Assembly (NCBI RefSeq): GCF_020880995.1
Contig: NZ_JAJISD010000002.1
Coordinates: 186,001 to 250,000, forward strand
DNA from: Reyranella aquatilis
GTDB taxonomy: Bacteria > Pseudomonadota > Alphaproteobacteria > Reyranellales > Reyranellaceae
Direction of reading: 5' to 3'
DNA: 64,000 bases
The translations under genes were made by a program, and so were the position numbers. Below, in pieces: positions 57,073-64,000 of this stretch. Under the pieces are notes generated by a model. That model had not been told where the DNA came from and ran no database searches. It worked only from the letters and a program-made list of their open reading frames with translations. Within the stretch, counting starts at the first letter, position 1; each line of letters starts with the position of its first letter.

Positions 57073-57731
57073 TACGGCCGTTCCAGATACGGCTCGAAAG
57101 CCTCGATGGAGACGGTGGCGCCCTCTTCCGCATCGGGTCCCCAGAGCTCCCGGCCGTCGAACACCACGGTGTATAGCCATTCGCCCTGCTTGACGCCCTT
57201 CTCCACCATCGCATCCGGATAGGTGTGGCATCCCTGGATCCGCTCGATCACGCCGACATGGCCGCGGGCGAAGCGCGGCAGGCGTGTGTGCGAATGGGGA
57301 TGAATGTTGCGGGCACGAACCTTCTCGCCGACCGCGAAGGCGGCGGGCGCGCGCGGCGGTTGATCGTGGTTGGGCCGGCTCACGGAGGCGCCGGCGTGCG
57401 GACCCGACAGGGGCTGGCGCTTCAAGGGCCGGCCCGGTCCGCTCGAATGGCCGCTCGCCAACTCGCGCTCGGAAACGAGGTTCAGATGCAGGCAGAGGCG
57501 TTCGAGACGCAGAAACCACTTCTTGTAGTAGGACGAGGAGAGATAGACCGCCGGCGGCAAGGTCTCGATCCAGTAGCGGCCGACATCGATGTTCCATTCG
57601 CCCGCCGAGCCCATGACGCGATTGAGGGCAAAGGAGCGCGCCTGCCACTCTGCAGGGAAGGGCACTTCGTGTGCGTCGGGAGCGACCTTGCCGAAGCCGT
57701 CCATCCCGCCCATGTCGTGCACGCCGTTCAT
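57072..57731 (-). CDS. nthB: Nitrile hydratase beta subunit
   Basis: A 219-aa subunit. The N-terminus [16 protein letters not shown] is the family hallmark, followed by [22 protein letters not shown] and [15 protein letters not shown]. The C-terminal SH3-like part has [40 protein letters not shown] and [23 protein letters not shown]. It supplies the Arg residues that hydrogen-bond the oxidised Cys ligands of the alpha subunit. It overlaps nthA by 4 bp (ATGA) and the activator gene by 1 bp. Confidence 0.95.
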   Translation of the reverse strand: MNGVHDMGGMDGFGKVAPDAHEVPFPAEWQARSFALNRVMGSAGEWNIDVGRYWIETLPPAVYLSSSYYKKWFLRLERLCLHLNLVSERELASGHSSGPGRPLKRQPLSGPHAGASVSRPNHDQPPRAPAAFAVGEKVRARNIHPHSHTRLPRFARGHVGVIERIQGCHTYPDAMVEKGVKQGEWLYTVVFDGRELWGPDAEEGATVSIEAFEPYLERP

Positions 57732-58369
57732 GCCGCCACCTCGTGCGCGGCTTTGGGGAACCCGGTACCGATCATCGAATCGCGCGTGACGAGGGCCGCG
57801 AGCCTGTCTTCTGACCAGCCTTCCGTGGCGGGCGGCCGCATCGGCAGGACGATGAACCGCGTCTCGGCCGTGGAGTCCCACACCCGGACCTTCATGTCGT
57901 CGGGAAGGGTCACGCCGAAATCGGCCAGCACCTTGCGCGGCTCTTTGACAGTGCGCGCGCGATAGGCCGTGGATTTGTACCAGGCCGGCGGCAGGCCCAG
58001 CAGATCCCACGGGTAGCAGGAGCACAGGGTGCAGACGATCATGTTGTGCGTGGCGGGCGTGTTCTCCACGGCAATCAGATGATCCCCGACCTTCTGCTGC
58101 AGGCCGAGTTGCGCGATCGCCTTGCTGGCGTCGGCGAGCAGTGCCGTGCGGAATTCCGGATCGGCCCAGGCCTTGGCCACGACCTTTGCCCCGATATGCG
58201 GACCGACCCGCTTCTCGTACGTCTCGATGATCGAATCGAGCGCGGCCGGATCCACATACCCTTTCTCCGTGAGAATGGTTTCGAGGGCGCGGACGCGCAG
58301 CTGCATTTCCGAGAGCTCGGAGCCATGCTCATGGTGGTGGTCATGGTCATGATCGTGGTCGTTCGACAT
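57728..58369 (-). CDS. nthA: Nitrile hydratase alpha subunit, cobalt type, with His-rich N-terminus
   Basis: A 213-aa metal-binding subunit that hydrates nitriles to amides. The metal claw is [10 protein letters not shown] (C113, C116, S117, C118); Thr between the first Cys and Leu marks the cobalt type, while the iron type has Ser. Further hallmarks are [14 protein letters not shown] and [24 protein letters not shown]. Residues 3-16 are [13 protein letters not shown]-like, a His/Asp run that could bind Co or Ni during maturation. AGGGGA precedes the ATG. It is first in a three-gene operon, divergent from a TauE/SafE permease gene. Confidence 0.95.
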   Translation of the reverse strand: MSNDHDHDHDHHHEHGSELSEMQLRVRALETILTEKGYVDPAALDSIIETYEKRVGPHIGAKVVAKAWADPEFRTALLADASKAIAQLGLQQKVGDHLIAVENTPATHNMIVCTLCSCYPWDLLGLPPAWYKSTAYRARTVKEPRKVLADFGVTLPDDMKVRVWDSTAETRFIVLPMRPPATEGWSEDRLAALVTRDSMIGTGFPKAAHEVAA

Positions 58370-58593
58370 GGCATCCCCTGATCGCTTGAGCGGGATTGGC
58401 AGCGCAAGCGCTGCAGCGGCGGTCGCTGGCGCGCGTCCGTCGGGCTCTGCCGGTACGTTAGGATATCCGCTTCCGCCTCGCCAGAGGGCGCGCCGGGCAC
58501 GCATGATGGCGGAAATCCCCTGATGACTCCCCGGCGCATCGACCGCTATGAGCACGCAGCCTCTTCCCGATGCGGACGAGGTGGGGAGACACG

Positions 58594-59319
58594 ATGCTGA
58601 GCTACGCCCTCGTCCTGTTCGTCGGCCTCATCGCCGGTACGGTGAGCGGCGTCGTGGGCACGGGAGCGACCGTCATCCTGCTGCCGGTGCTGGTCATGGT
58701 GTTCGGGCCGCGCGAGGCGGTGCCGATCATGTCCGTCGTCGCCCTGATGTCGAACTTCGCCAAGATCACCGCCTGGTGGCGCGACATCGATTGGCGCGCC
58801 TCGTTGGCCTATGCGCTGGGCGGCATCCCGGCGGCGGCGCTCGGCGCGCGCACCTTGCTCGCGCTGCCCGAGAACACGGTCGAGACGGCGCTCGGCGTCT
58901 TCTTCCTCGCGATGATTCCGGGCCGGCGCTGGCTGGCGGCGCGCAACGTCGTGCTGGGCTATGGCGGCATGGTCGTGGCCGGAATCGTGATCGGTTTCCT
59001 GACCGGCATCGTGGTCTCGACGGGACCGCTCAGCGTGCCGGCTTTTGCCGCGCACGGGCTGGTCAAGGGCGCCTTCATCGCGACCGAGGCCGCCGGCTCG
59101 CTCGCGCTCTACATCAGCAAGGCCCTCACCTTTCAGGCGTTCGGCGCGCTGCCGGCCGACATCGTCGTGAAGGGACTCATCACCGGCTCCTCGGTGATGG
59201 CCGGCACCTATCTCGCGCGCCTGATCGTCGAGCGATTGAGCGTCACCACCTTCCAGTATCTGCTCGACATCGTCATGGCGGTGTCGGGCGTCGCCCTGCT
59301 CTGGACCGCGCTGAGGTAG
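58594..59319 (+). CDS. TauE/SafE-family sulfite/organosulfonate exporter-like permease
   Basis: A 241-aa membrane protein with about eight helices in two repeats, each starting with a GxxxGxxxGxGG-like element ([23 protein letters not shown] and [20 protein letters not shown]). The start MLSYALVLF follows GGGGAG at 6 nt; an in-frame ATG eight codons earlier has none. Family members export sulfite, sulfoacetate or related anions, or take up small acids. The substrate is not evident here. It is divergent from the nitrile hydratase operon. Confidence 0.88.
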   Translation: MLSYALVLFVGLIAGTVSGVVGTGATVILLPVLVMVFGPREAVPIMSVVALMSNFAKITAWWRDIDWRASLAYALGGIPAAALGARTLLALPENTVETALGVFFLAMIPGRRWLAARNVVLGYGGMVVAGIVIGFLTGIVVSTGPLSVPAFAAHGLVKGAFIATEAAGSLALYISKALTFQAFGALPADIVVKGLITGSSVMAGTYLARLIVERLSVTTFQYLLDIVMAVSGVALLWTALR

Positions 59320-59371
59320 ACGTCCGCAATTTCCTTCGGCAAGGATGCTCATCCCCTACAAGGAGAGACCG

Positions 59372-59902
59372 ATGGCGATCACGACGAAGCAGGAACTGCG
59401 GGCGCTCAGCGCCGACGAGCGCGAGCTGATCGACATGTCGGGCGCGCGCGTCGTCAAGGCGCTGACCGACGCCCAGCTTTCCAGCCTGGTGAAGCGTACC
59501 CGCACCAGGCGCGACCGCGCCCGCACGCTGGCCGAGCGTCAGCGCCGCGAGATGCGCGGCAAGTCCCGCGCACGCGGCGCAACACCGGTCAAGGCCGACG
59601 ACGGATCGCAGCTCAAGCTCGCCATCCTGACCGCCGCGCTGGCGCGTCTCGACGCCGAAACCACGCGCCGCGGCCAGGTGAAGGCCAAGGCCGCACTGGT
59701 CGCGAGTGCCAAGAAGGCACTGTCGCTCAAGCAGAAGGCGAAGCCCGCCAAGGGCGCCAAAGCGCCGGCGAAGCCGCGCGGTCCCGCCAAGGCGGTTCGC
59801 GGCAAGACGCGCGTGGCCGTGAAGAACCACGTGCCGGGATCGGTGCGTGGCAGCGTTCGCAGCCAGGTGGCGAAGGCCCAGGCCAAGCGCGATTCGCGCT
59901 GA
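59372..59902 (+). CDS. Lys/Arg/Ala-rich basic protein, unknown function
   Basis: A 176-aa protein. The first 70 residues are helical (KQELRALSADERELIDMSGARVVKALTDAQL), then a very basic low-complexity tail rich in KAK, PAK and RGK runs, reminiscent of histone H1-like or other nucleic-acid-binding tails. AAGGAGA lies 6 nt before the chosen ATG. No domain was recognised. It is 52 bp downstream of the permease gene and followed by a hairpin. A nucleoid- or RNA-binding role is a guess based on composition. Confidence 0.75.
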   Translation: MAITTKQELRALSADERELIDMSGARVVKALTDAQLSSLVKRTRTRRDRARTLAERQRREMRGKSRARGATPVKADDGSQLKLAILTAALARLDAETTRRGQVKAKAALVASAKKALSLKQKAKPAKGAKAPAKPRGPAKAVRGKTRVAVKNHVPGSVRGSVRSQVAKAQAKRDSR

Positions 59903-59930
59903 GGCCGTTCCCGGGCCGCGATGCGAGAGG

Positions 59931-59952
59931 GCGACGCCGACAGGGGCGTCGC
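59931..59952 (+). terminator. Hairpin after the basic protein gene
   Basis: GCGACGCC (59931-59938) pairs perfectly with GGCGTCGC (59945-59952) across a 6-nt loop, 28 bp past the stop. No T-tract follows, so termination is only suggested. Confidence 0.45.
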
Positions 59953-59991
59953 GCGGCGCTAGAATGGCGGCGCTTCCCAGGGAGGACCGGC

Positions 59992-60852
59992 ATGCTGGCC
60001 AACACCACGCGCACGCTCACCGAGGCACAACGAGAGCAGTGGGCCGTCGACGGCTACCTGCAGATCGAAGGCGCGCTGTCCTCCGCCGAAGTCGATTTCT
60101 TTTCCCGATTGCTCGATGACACGGTGCGCACCGCGCCGGGCTACGAGCCCGCGCCGGGCGCCCTGCCGCGCGGCCACTATGCGTGGAAGCTGCCCGACCA
60201 GAACAAGGACGCGTTCATGGACCGGCGCGACCTGCTTCCCTACCACCAGGCCTTCATCGACCTGATCGACCGGCCGGCGATCTTCGACCTGATCCTCGAC
60301 CTGATGGGTCCCTACATCCAGTTCTCGATGAGCCAGGCGATCGTGCGCGCCTCGACAGACCTGTTCCCGGGCTACATCCACACCGACGGCGGCCAGGCGC
60401 AGAAGGCGATCCGCGTCAGCGAGACCAGCCGGCCGCTGGCCGTCAAGGTCATGTACCTGCTGACCGACGTGACCGCCGACAACAGCGGCAACTTCACGGT
60501 GTTCCCCGGCAGCCATCTCCGGCCGTTCCCCGAGCGTGCCGAACGGGTGCCCCATCCCGGCATGCCGGGCGCGGTGCCGCTGCTCGGCAAGGCGGGCGAT
60601 GCCTACGTCTTCCCGCACGCGCTGTGGCACGGTCCGTCGCCCAACCATTCCGGCAAGGCGCGCAAGACCCTGCTCTACAACTACTGCCAGATGTTCATGC
60701 GGGCCTACGACTTCAGCGGCCCCTATGCGGCGATCCTCGACCGCTGCACCCCGCGCCAGCGCCGCCTGCTGGGCGACCTCGGCCACGACTTCCGCCCAGG
60801 CGATTTCTTCTACGCACCCGAGGACCAGGAAGCGGTGATGACGGGCGCTTAG
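59992..60852 (+). CDS. Phytanoyl-CoA dioxygenase (PhyH) family protein
   Basis: A 286-aa Fe(II)/2-oxoglutarate-type oxygenase. Metal ligands are visible as H130 and D132 in YIHTDGG and H213 in LWHGPSPNHS, with a 2OG-binding Arg at 224 (GKARKTLLYNY). The N-terminal REQWAVDGYLQIEGALSSAEV is typical. There is no signal peptide. The substrate is unknown; bacterial members hydroxylate lipids, ectoine or secondary metabolites. It lies alone between a hairpin and another perfect hairpin that surrounds its stop codon. Confidence 0.9.
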   Translation: MLANTTRTLTEAQREQWAVDGYLQIEGALSSAEVDFFSRLLDDTVRTAPGYEPAPGALPRGHYAWKLPDQNKDAFMDRRDLLPYHQAFIDLIDRPAIFDLILDLMGPYIQFSMSQAIVRASTDLFPGYIHTDGGQAQKAIRVSETSRPLAVKVMYLLTDVTADNSGNFTVFPGSHLRPFPERAERVPHPGMPGAVPLLGKAGDAYVFPHALWHGPSPNHSGKARKTLLYNYCQMFMRAYDFSGPYAAILDRCTPRQRRLLGDLGHDFRPGDFFYAPEDQEAVMTGA

Positions 60853-60858
60853 GCGCCC
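60843..60858 (+). terminator. GC hairpin at the stop codon of the PhyH gene
   Basis: GGGCGC (60843-60848) and GCGCCC (60853-60858) pair perfectly, with the TAG stop in the 4-nt loop. It could be the top of a terminator or affect release; no T-tract follows. Confidence 0.35.
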
Positions 60859-61004
60859 GCCGCCGCGACCGAAGCTATTTGCATTCCACCTCGGCACCGG
60901 AGCGAATGAGGCGGTCGCTCCTCCCTTTCCAGCGCCCGCACAACGTCGTAATGGCTGTTTCGACTGGCGCCCTTTCGGGCGACCATTCGCTTACAGGAGC
61001 TTCA

Positions 61005-61523
61005 ATGAAGAATGTCGTCATGGCGGCCGGAATGGCTGCCCTCGCCCTCTCGACCGGCGCCTGCACCACCAGCATGCAGCAGTCGAGTGCGCAACAGCTC
61101 AATGCGACCAACGCCAACTCGCGCATCTACATCGGCTCGCTGACCTGCAACGTCGGCGGCAGCACCGGCTACGTGCTGGGTTCGGCCAAGCCGCTCGATT
61201 GCGTGTTCCTCAGCCGCGACGGCGTGTCGTCGGCCCAGTACACGGGCACGATCGACAAGGTCGGCATCGACATCGGCTACACCAAGGCGGTGCACACGAT
61301 CTGGCGCGTCTACTCGCTGGGCTCGGATCGCGGCGTGACGCAGATCAGCGGCACCTATGTCGGCGAACAGGGCACAGTCGCGGCCGGCAACCAGGCCGGC
61401 GGCAACTGGATCTACGGCGGCCCGAACGCCGAGATCGGCATGGTCTCGTCGGGCGTGATCAAGGATGCCGGCTACAACCTCGCGACCGGCGTGGCCGCGA
61501 TGACGATTCGCCTCAAGCAGTAA
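61005..61523 (+). CDS. DUF992-type exported protein
   Basis: A 172-aa protein. The signal is KNVVMAAGMAALALSTGACTT (GAC could be a weak lipobox). The mature part matches the DUF992 pattern: RIYIGSLTCNVGGSTGYVLGSAKPLDCVFL, YTGTIDKVGIDIGYTK, VYSLG, ISGTYVGEQGTVAAG and a C-terminal LATGVAAMTIRLK. The two Cys after the signal region probably form a disulfide. AGGAGC lies 6 nt upstream. This family is common in alphaproteobacteria, and its function is unknown. Confidence 0.88.
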   Translation: MKNVVMAAGMAALALSTGACTTSMQQSSAQQLNATNANSRIYIGSLTCNVGGSTGYVLGSAKPLDCVFLSRDGVSSAQYTGTIDKVGIDIGYTKAVHTIWRVYSLGSDRGVTQISGTYVGEQGTVAAGNQAGGNWIYGGPNAEIGMVSSGVIKDAGYNLATGVAAMTIRLKQ

Positions 61524-61530
61524 CTTCGGC

Positions 61531-62385
61531 TCAGACCGGAGGAGCCGTCGCCGCCTGCAACGCGCAGCCGGCGACGGTGATGCGGTGCATCAGGCGCCGC
61601 TCGCCCTGATAGTCGTTCTGGGCGCTGTGCCAGGTGGCGCGGTTGTCCCAGAAGGCGATCGAGCCGTCGCGCCACCGGAAGCGACTGGTGAACTCGTCTC
61701 GCGTGACATGCGCGTAGAGATACTCGAGCAGCGGCTTGCTGTCCTCGACGCTCCAGCCCTCGAAGTGCAACGTGAAGTCCGCATTGACGTAGAGCGCCTC
61801 GCGGCCGCTCAGCGGGTGGCGGATCACCACCGGATGCAGCACGTCGCCGACCTGGTCGCCATTGTAGAAGACGTGATCGCTGCCGCTCGCCTTGCGCGCC
61901 GCGGTGCCGAAGCGGTGTGCCGAGGAATGCACGGCGTTGAGCCCGCGCAGCGTCTGCTTCAGCCCTTCCGACAGCGCCTCGAAGGCGCGGTAGACGTTCG
62001 CGAACAGCGTATCGCCGCCCTTCGACGGCAGTTCGCGCGCCACCAGAATCGAGCCCATGGCGGGGATCTGATCGTAGGTGTGATCGGTATGCCAGCGCTC
62101 GCCGATGTTCTTCTGCTGTGTCGGCTCCTTGCGGACCTCGGCGATCATCGGATAGCCGGCGACGGCCGGGAAGTAGCGGTTGATGTCGATCGCGCCCCAG
62201 CGCTGCGCGAATTCGATGTGCTGCTCGGGCGTCAGATTCTGGTCGCGGAAGAAGATCACGCCATGCTCGACGAAGGCGCGCTGCACCTCGTCCCACTGCC
62301 GATTGCTCATCGACTTGAGATCGAGCCCCAGCACCTCGGCGCCGCAGCCCTCGAGCTCGCGAACCTGAACCGTCTCGTATGTCAT
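61531..62385 (-). CDS. TauD/TfdA-family Fe(II)/2-oxoglutarate dioxygenase
   Basis: A 284-aa oxygenase. The facial triad is H99 and D101 in RWHTDHTY and H253 in DNRATWHSA; R264/R268 in DYQGERRLMHRITV bind 2-oxoglutarate. EHGVIFFRDQNLTPEQHIEFAQRWG is the usual N-terminal core. ATG 62385 was chosen because GGAGG stands 6 nt before it. It is 21 bp after an AEC-type carrier gene, so the pair may take up and hydroxylate one compound. Taurine itself is not assured, since many relatives act on carboxylic acids or aryloxyacetates. Confidence 0.92.
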   Translation of the reverse strand: MTYETVQVRELEGCGAEVLGLDLKSMSNRQWDEVQRAFVEHGVIFFRDQNLTPEQHIEFAQRWGAIDINRYFPAVAGYPMIAEVRKEPTQQKNIGERWHTDHTYDQIPAMGSILVARELPSKGGDTLFANVYRAFEALSEGLKQTLRGLNAVHSSAHRFGTAARKASGSDHVFYNGDQVGDVLHPVVIRHPLSGREALYVNADFTLHFEGWSVEDSKPLLEYLYAHVTRDEFTSRFRWRDGSIAFWDNRATWHSAQNDYQGERRLMHRITVAGCALQAATAPPV

Positions 62386-62406
62386 GGTCACCCTCCAGAC
62401 CCGAGC

Positions 62407-63363
62407 CTAGCGCGCCTGCACCCCGAGCAACAACAGGGCGACGGACAGCGTGAAGACGCTGGCGGCGGTCGAGATCACCACGGCGTTGGTCGCGCGGGCG
62501 ACGCCCACACCGTACATCTGGGCGATCAGGTAGACGTTGGCGCCGGCCGGCAGCGCGGCGTTCAGCGTCGCGACGTTGAGCCATAGAGGATCGAGCGGGA
62601 ACACGTAGCGGCCAATCGTCCAGACCAGTACCGGCAGGATCGCCAGCTTGAAGAACGAGGCGACGGCCGCCGGCTGCCAGTGACCCTTCAGCCCGACATG
62701 GGCGAGGGAAGCGCCGACCATGATCAGGCCGCAGGGCGGGGCCGCCGCAGCAAAGGCCTGCAGGATGCGGTCGATCACCGCCGGTGTCGCGAGGCTGGTG
62801 TGCGCCGTGATCTCGCCCCACAGGAGGCCCGCGAAGATCGCGGGGATGACCGGATGCTTCAGCATGGAGAGTGCCGCGCCACCGAGGCGCTTCCACACGT
62901 TCCCATGCCGGCCGCCGGCACCATCCATCTCCATCAGGAAGCAGGTGAAGGTCAGCAGGATCAGCGAGTGAACGCTGATGATCATCAGCAGCGGCACCAG
63001 CCCCTGCTCTCCGAACCCGTAGCTGATGAACGGGATGCCGATGCCGACGCCGTTGGAGAAGGATCCGCTCAGCGCGAACATGGCGCGGTCGCCCAGCCGC
63101 AGCCCCTGGATCCGGCCGAGCATCATGAGGATCCCGTAGAGGATCATCACGCCGCTGAAGAAGGCGAGCAGCACCTGCGGCTCGAGCGTCTCCAGACGCA
63201 CCTTGGCCATCGAGCGGAAGAGCAGCGCGGGGAACAGCGCATAGAAGGTGACGGCGGTGAAGCCGCGCAGGCCCTCGGGACTGAGGAGCTTGCTGCGGCC
63301 GATCACCCAGCCGGCCAGCACCATGCCGAAGACCGGCACGATGATGTCGACGATGGCACTCAT
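62407..63363 (-). CDS. AEC (auxin efflux carrier) family transporter
   Basis: A 318-aa inner-membrane carrier with about ten helices in two five-helix halves (IVDIIVPVFGMVLAGWVIGR, FYALFPALLFRSMAKV, SGSFSNGVGIGIPF in the first half; PCGLIMVGASLAHVGLKG and TLNAALPAGANVYLIAQMYG in the second). Bacterial members move malonate, malate or other organic acids. It is co-directional with the TauD-family gene 21 bp downstream. The substrate is unknown. Confidence 0.9.
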   Translation of the reverse strand: MSAIVDIIVPVFGMVLAGWVIGRSKLLSPEGLRGFTAVTFYALFPALLFRSMAKVRLETLEPQVLLAFFSGVMILYGILMMLGRIQGLRLGDRAMFALSGSFSNGVGIGIPFISYGFGEQGLVPLLMIISVHSLILLTFTCFLMEMDGAGGRHGNVWKRLGGAALSMLKHPVIPAIFAGLLWGEITAHTSLATPAVIDRILQAFAAAAPPCGLIMVGASLAHVGLKGHWQPAAVASFFKLAILPVLVWTIGRYVFPLDPLWLNVATLNAALPAGANVYLIAQMYGVGVARATNAVVISTAASVFTLSVALLLLGVQAR

Positions 63364-63385
63364 TTATCGCCGACCAAACAAACCT

Positions 63386-63492
63386 CCTCATGCTGAGGAG
63401 GTCGCGCAGCAACCGTCTCGAAGCATGGGCCGCAGACGGGGTGCCTGCTCCCCACCCTTCGAGACGGCCCTGCGGGCCTCCTCAGGGTGAGG
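63386..63492. repeat. Long imperfect palindrome, REP-like
   Basis: The left arm (about 63386-63429, with CTGAGGAGG and CCGTCTCGAAG) and right arm (about 63451-63492, with CTTCGAGACGG and CCTCCTCAG) are imperfect reverse complements around a 21-nt centre. Each arm contains its own short hairpin (CCTCCTCA-TGC-TGAGGAGG). It fills the gap between two same-strand genes. The sequence type is commonly dispersed in alphaproteobacterial genomes (established impression, not searched). Confidence 0.75.
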
Positions 63493-63514
63493 ATTTTGGT
63501 TCGCAAGGCGTTGA

Positions 63515-64000
63515 CTACGCAGCCATCGCGAGGTTGCTGTAGCGGGTCAGGTGATGCTGCTGGTTGCCGAACATCAGGTCGATCATGGTCAGGCGCTTGA
63601 AGTAGTGGCTGACCGCCATCTCGTCCGTTACGCCCATGCCGCCGTGCATCTGCACCGCGCTCTGGCCGCAGAACTTGCCCGACTTGCCGATCTGGACCTT
63701 GGCGCCCGAGGCCGCCTTGGCGCGCACCGTCGGGTCCTTGTCGTCGATCTTGAGCGAGGCCATCAGCGTCATCGAGCGCGCTTCCTGCGCGTTGGTGAAG
63801 CAGTCGACCATGCGGTGCTGCAGCACCTGGAACTTGCCGATCGGCACGCCGAACTGCTTACGGGTCTTTATGTACTCCAGCGTACCCGCGTTGATCGCGT
63901 CCATGCAGCCGGTCGCCTCGGCGCACAGCGCCACGATGGCGCGATCGACCGCCTCTTCCACGACCGGGAAGGCCTCGTCGACCTTGCCCAGCACGGCGTC
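63515..64000 (-). CDS. Acyl-CoA dehydrogenase, C-terminal part (gene continues past window edge)
   Basis: The last 162 codons of an acyl-CoA dehydrogenase; the frame stays open to base 64000, so the N-terminal two thirds lie outside. The C-terminal helical domain has AEATGCMDAINAGTLEYIKTRKQFGVPIGKFQVLQHRMVD and the late VQMHGGMGVTDEMAVSHYFKRLTMID, which form the FAD-contact and dimer region. It oxidises an acyl-CoA in beta-oxidation or a related pathway; chain specificity is not readable from this part. Confidence 0.93.
   Translation of the reverse strand, partial: DAVLGKVDEAFPVVEEAVDRAIVALCAEATGCMDAINAGTLEYIKTRKQFGVPIGKFQVLQHRMVDCFTNAQEARSMTLMASLKIDDKDPTVRAKAASGAKVQIGKSGKFCGQSAVQMHGGMGVTDEMAVSHYFKRLTMIDLMFGNQQHHLTRYSNLAMAA

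Noticed and set aside
58320-58365. CATGGT/CATGAT microsatellite-like run
   Set aside because: It is the coding sequence of the His/Asp tail of the nitrile hydratase alpha subunit, not an independent repeat.

Overview
The window is 64 kb of a GC-rich (roughly mid-60s percent by eye) Gram-negative chromosome. Outer-membrane receptors and autotransporters, an assimilatory sulfate operon with APS reductase and a fused CysN-CysC, a methionine synthase encoded by two genes, a DUF992 protein, MlaA/MlaC, and a TctC-type binding protein beside an amidohydrolase together suggest an alphaproteobacterium, perhaps Rhodospirillales/Hyphomicrobiales and Reyranella-like. The order-level guess is inference. 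No rRNA, tRNA, IS element, phage or CRISPR array was seen.

Layout. 0-6.2 kb: nikR, divergent from a TonB-dependent receptor with a NikR-type operator between them; then a BtuB-like receptor behind a cobalamin riboswitch and a clear promoter; then a cupin protein. 6.4-14.1 kb: a minus-strand sulfate uptake and reduction operon (65-aa protein, cysP, cysT, cysW, cysA, cysH, cysD, cysNC). It is preceded by a 25-codon ORF with three Cys codons and by hairpins, one covering the Shine-Dalgarno sequence of the first gene, which looks like a cysteine attenuator. 14.4-18.5 kb: amidohydrolase, TctC-type binding protein, HtpG.

18.5-29.5 kb: the most unusual part. A lipoprotein alpha/beta-hydrolase and three large autotransporters lie in one direction. 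Two of the autotransporters carry passengers with both lobes of a pepsin-like aspartic peptidase (DTGS then DSG, a flap-like Tyr, and the M-G-[IV]-G-F and Y-D-x-x-x-G-F-V-G-Y signatures), followed by beta-helix repeats and a barrel. Their last 508 residues are almost identical, and a fragment of the hydrolase gene lies between them, so the array grew by duplication of an autotransporter-hydrolase unit.

29.5-42.6 kb: pyrophosphatase, an MFS transporter, three small membrane proteins, and a sodium:solute symporter with its DUF4212 partner. Next to these are a LuxR-type response regulator and a symporter-fused hybrid histidine kinase, an arrangement like the acetate-type CrbS/CrbR systems. EttA and a two-TM channel-like protein follow. 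42.6-50.8 kb: a low-GC nitrilase-like gene, a TPR protein, an oxidoreductase, an isomerase-like protein, CysE, MlaC and MlaA.

51-56.6 kb: an ArsR-methyltransferase regulator, metF and a two-gene metH form one operon. 56.7-64 kb: cobalt-type nitrile hydratase genes with a His-rich alpha subunit, a TauE/SafE permease, two Fe(II)/2-oxoglutarate oxygenase family genes, a DUF992 protein, an AEC carrier, and the end of an acyl-CoA dehydrogenase. Sulfur assimilation (cys operon, cysE, metF/metH) and cobalt/nickel/corrinoid use (NikR, BtuB, MetH, Co-type nitrile hydratase) recur through the window.
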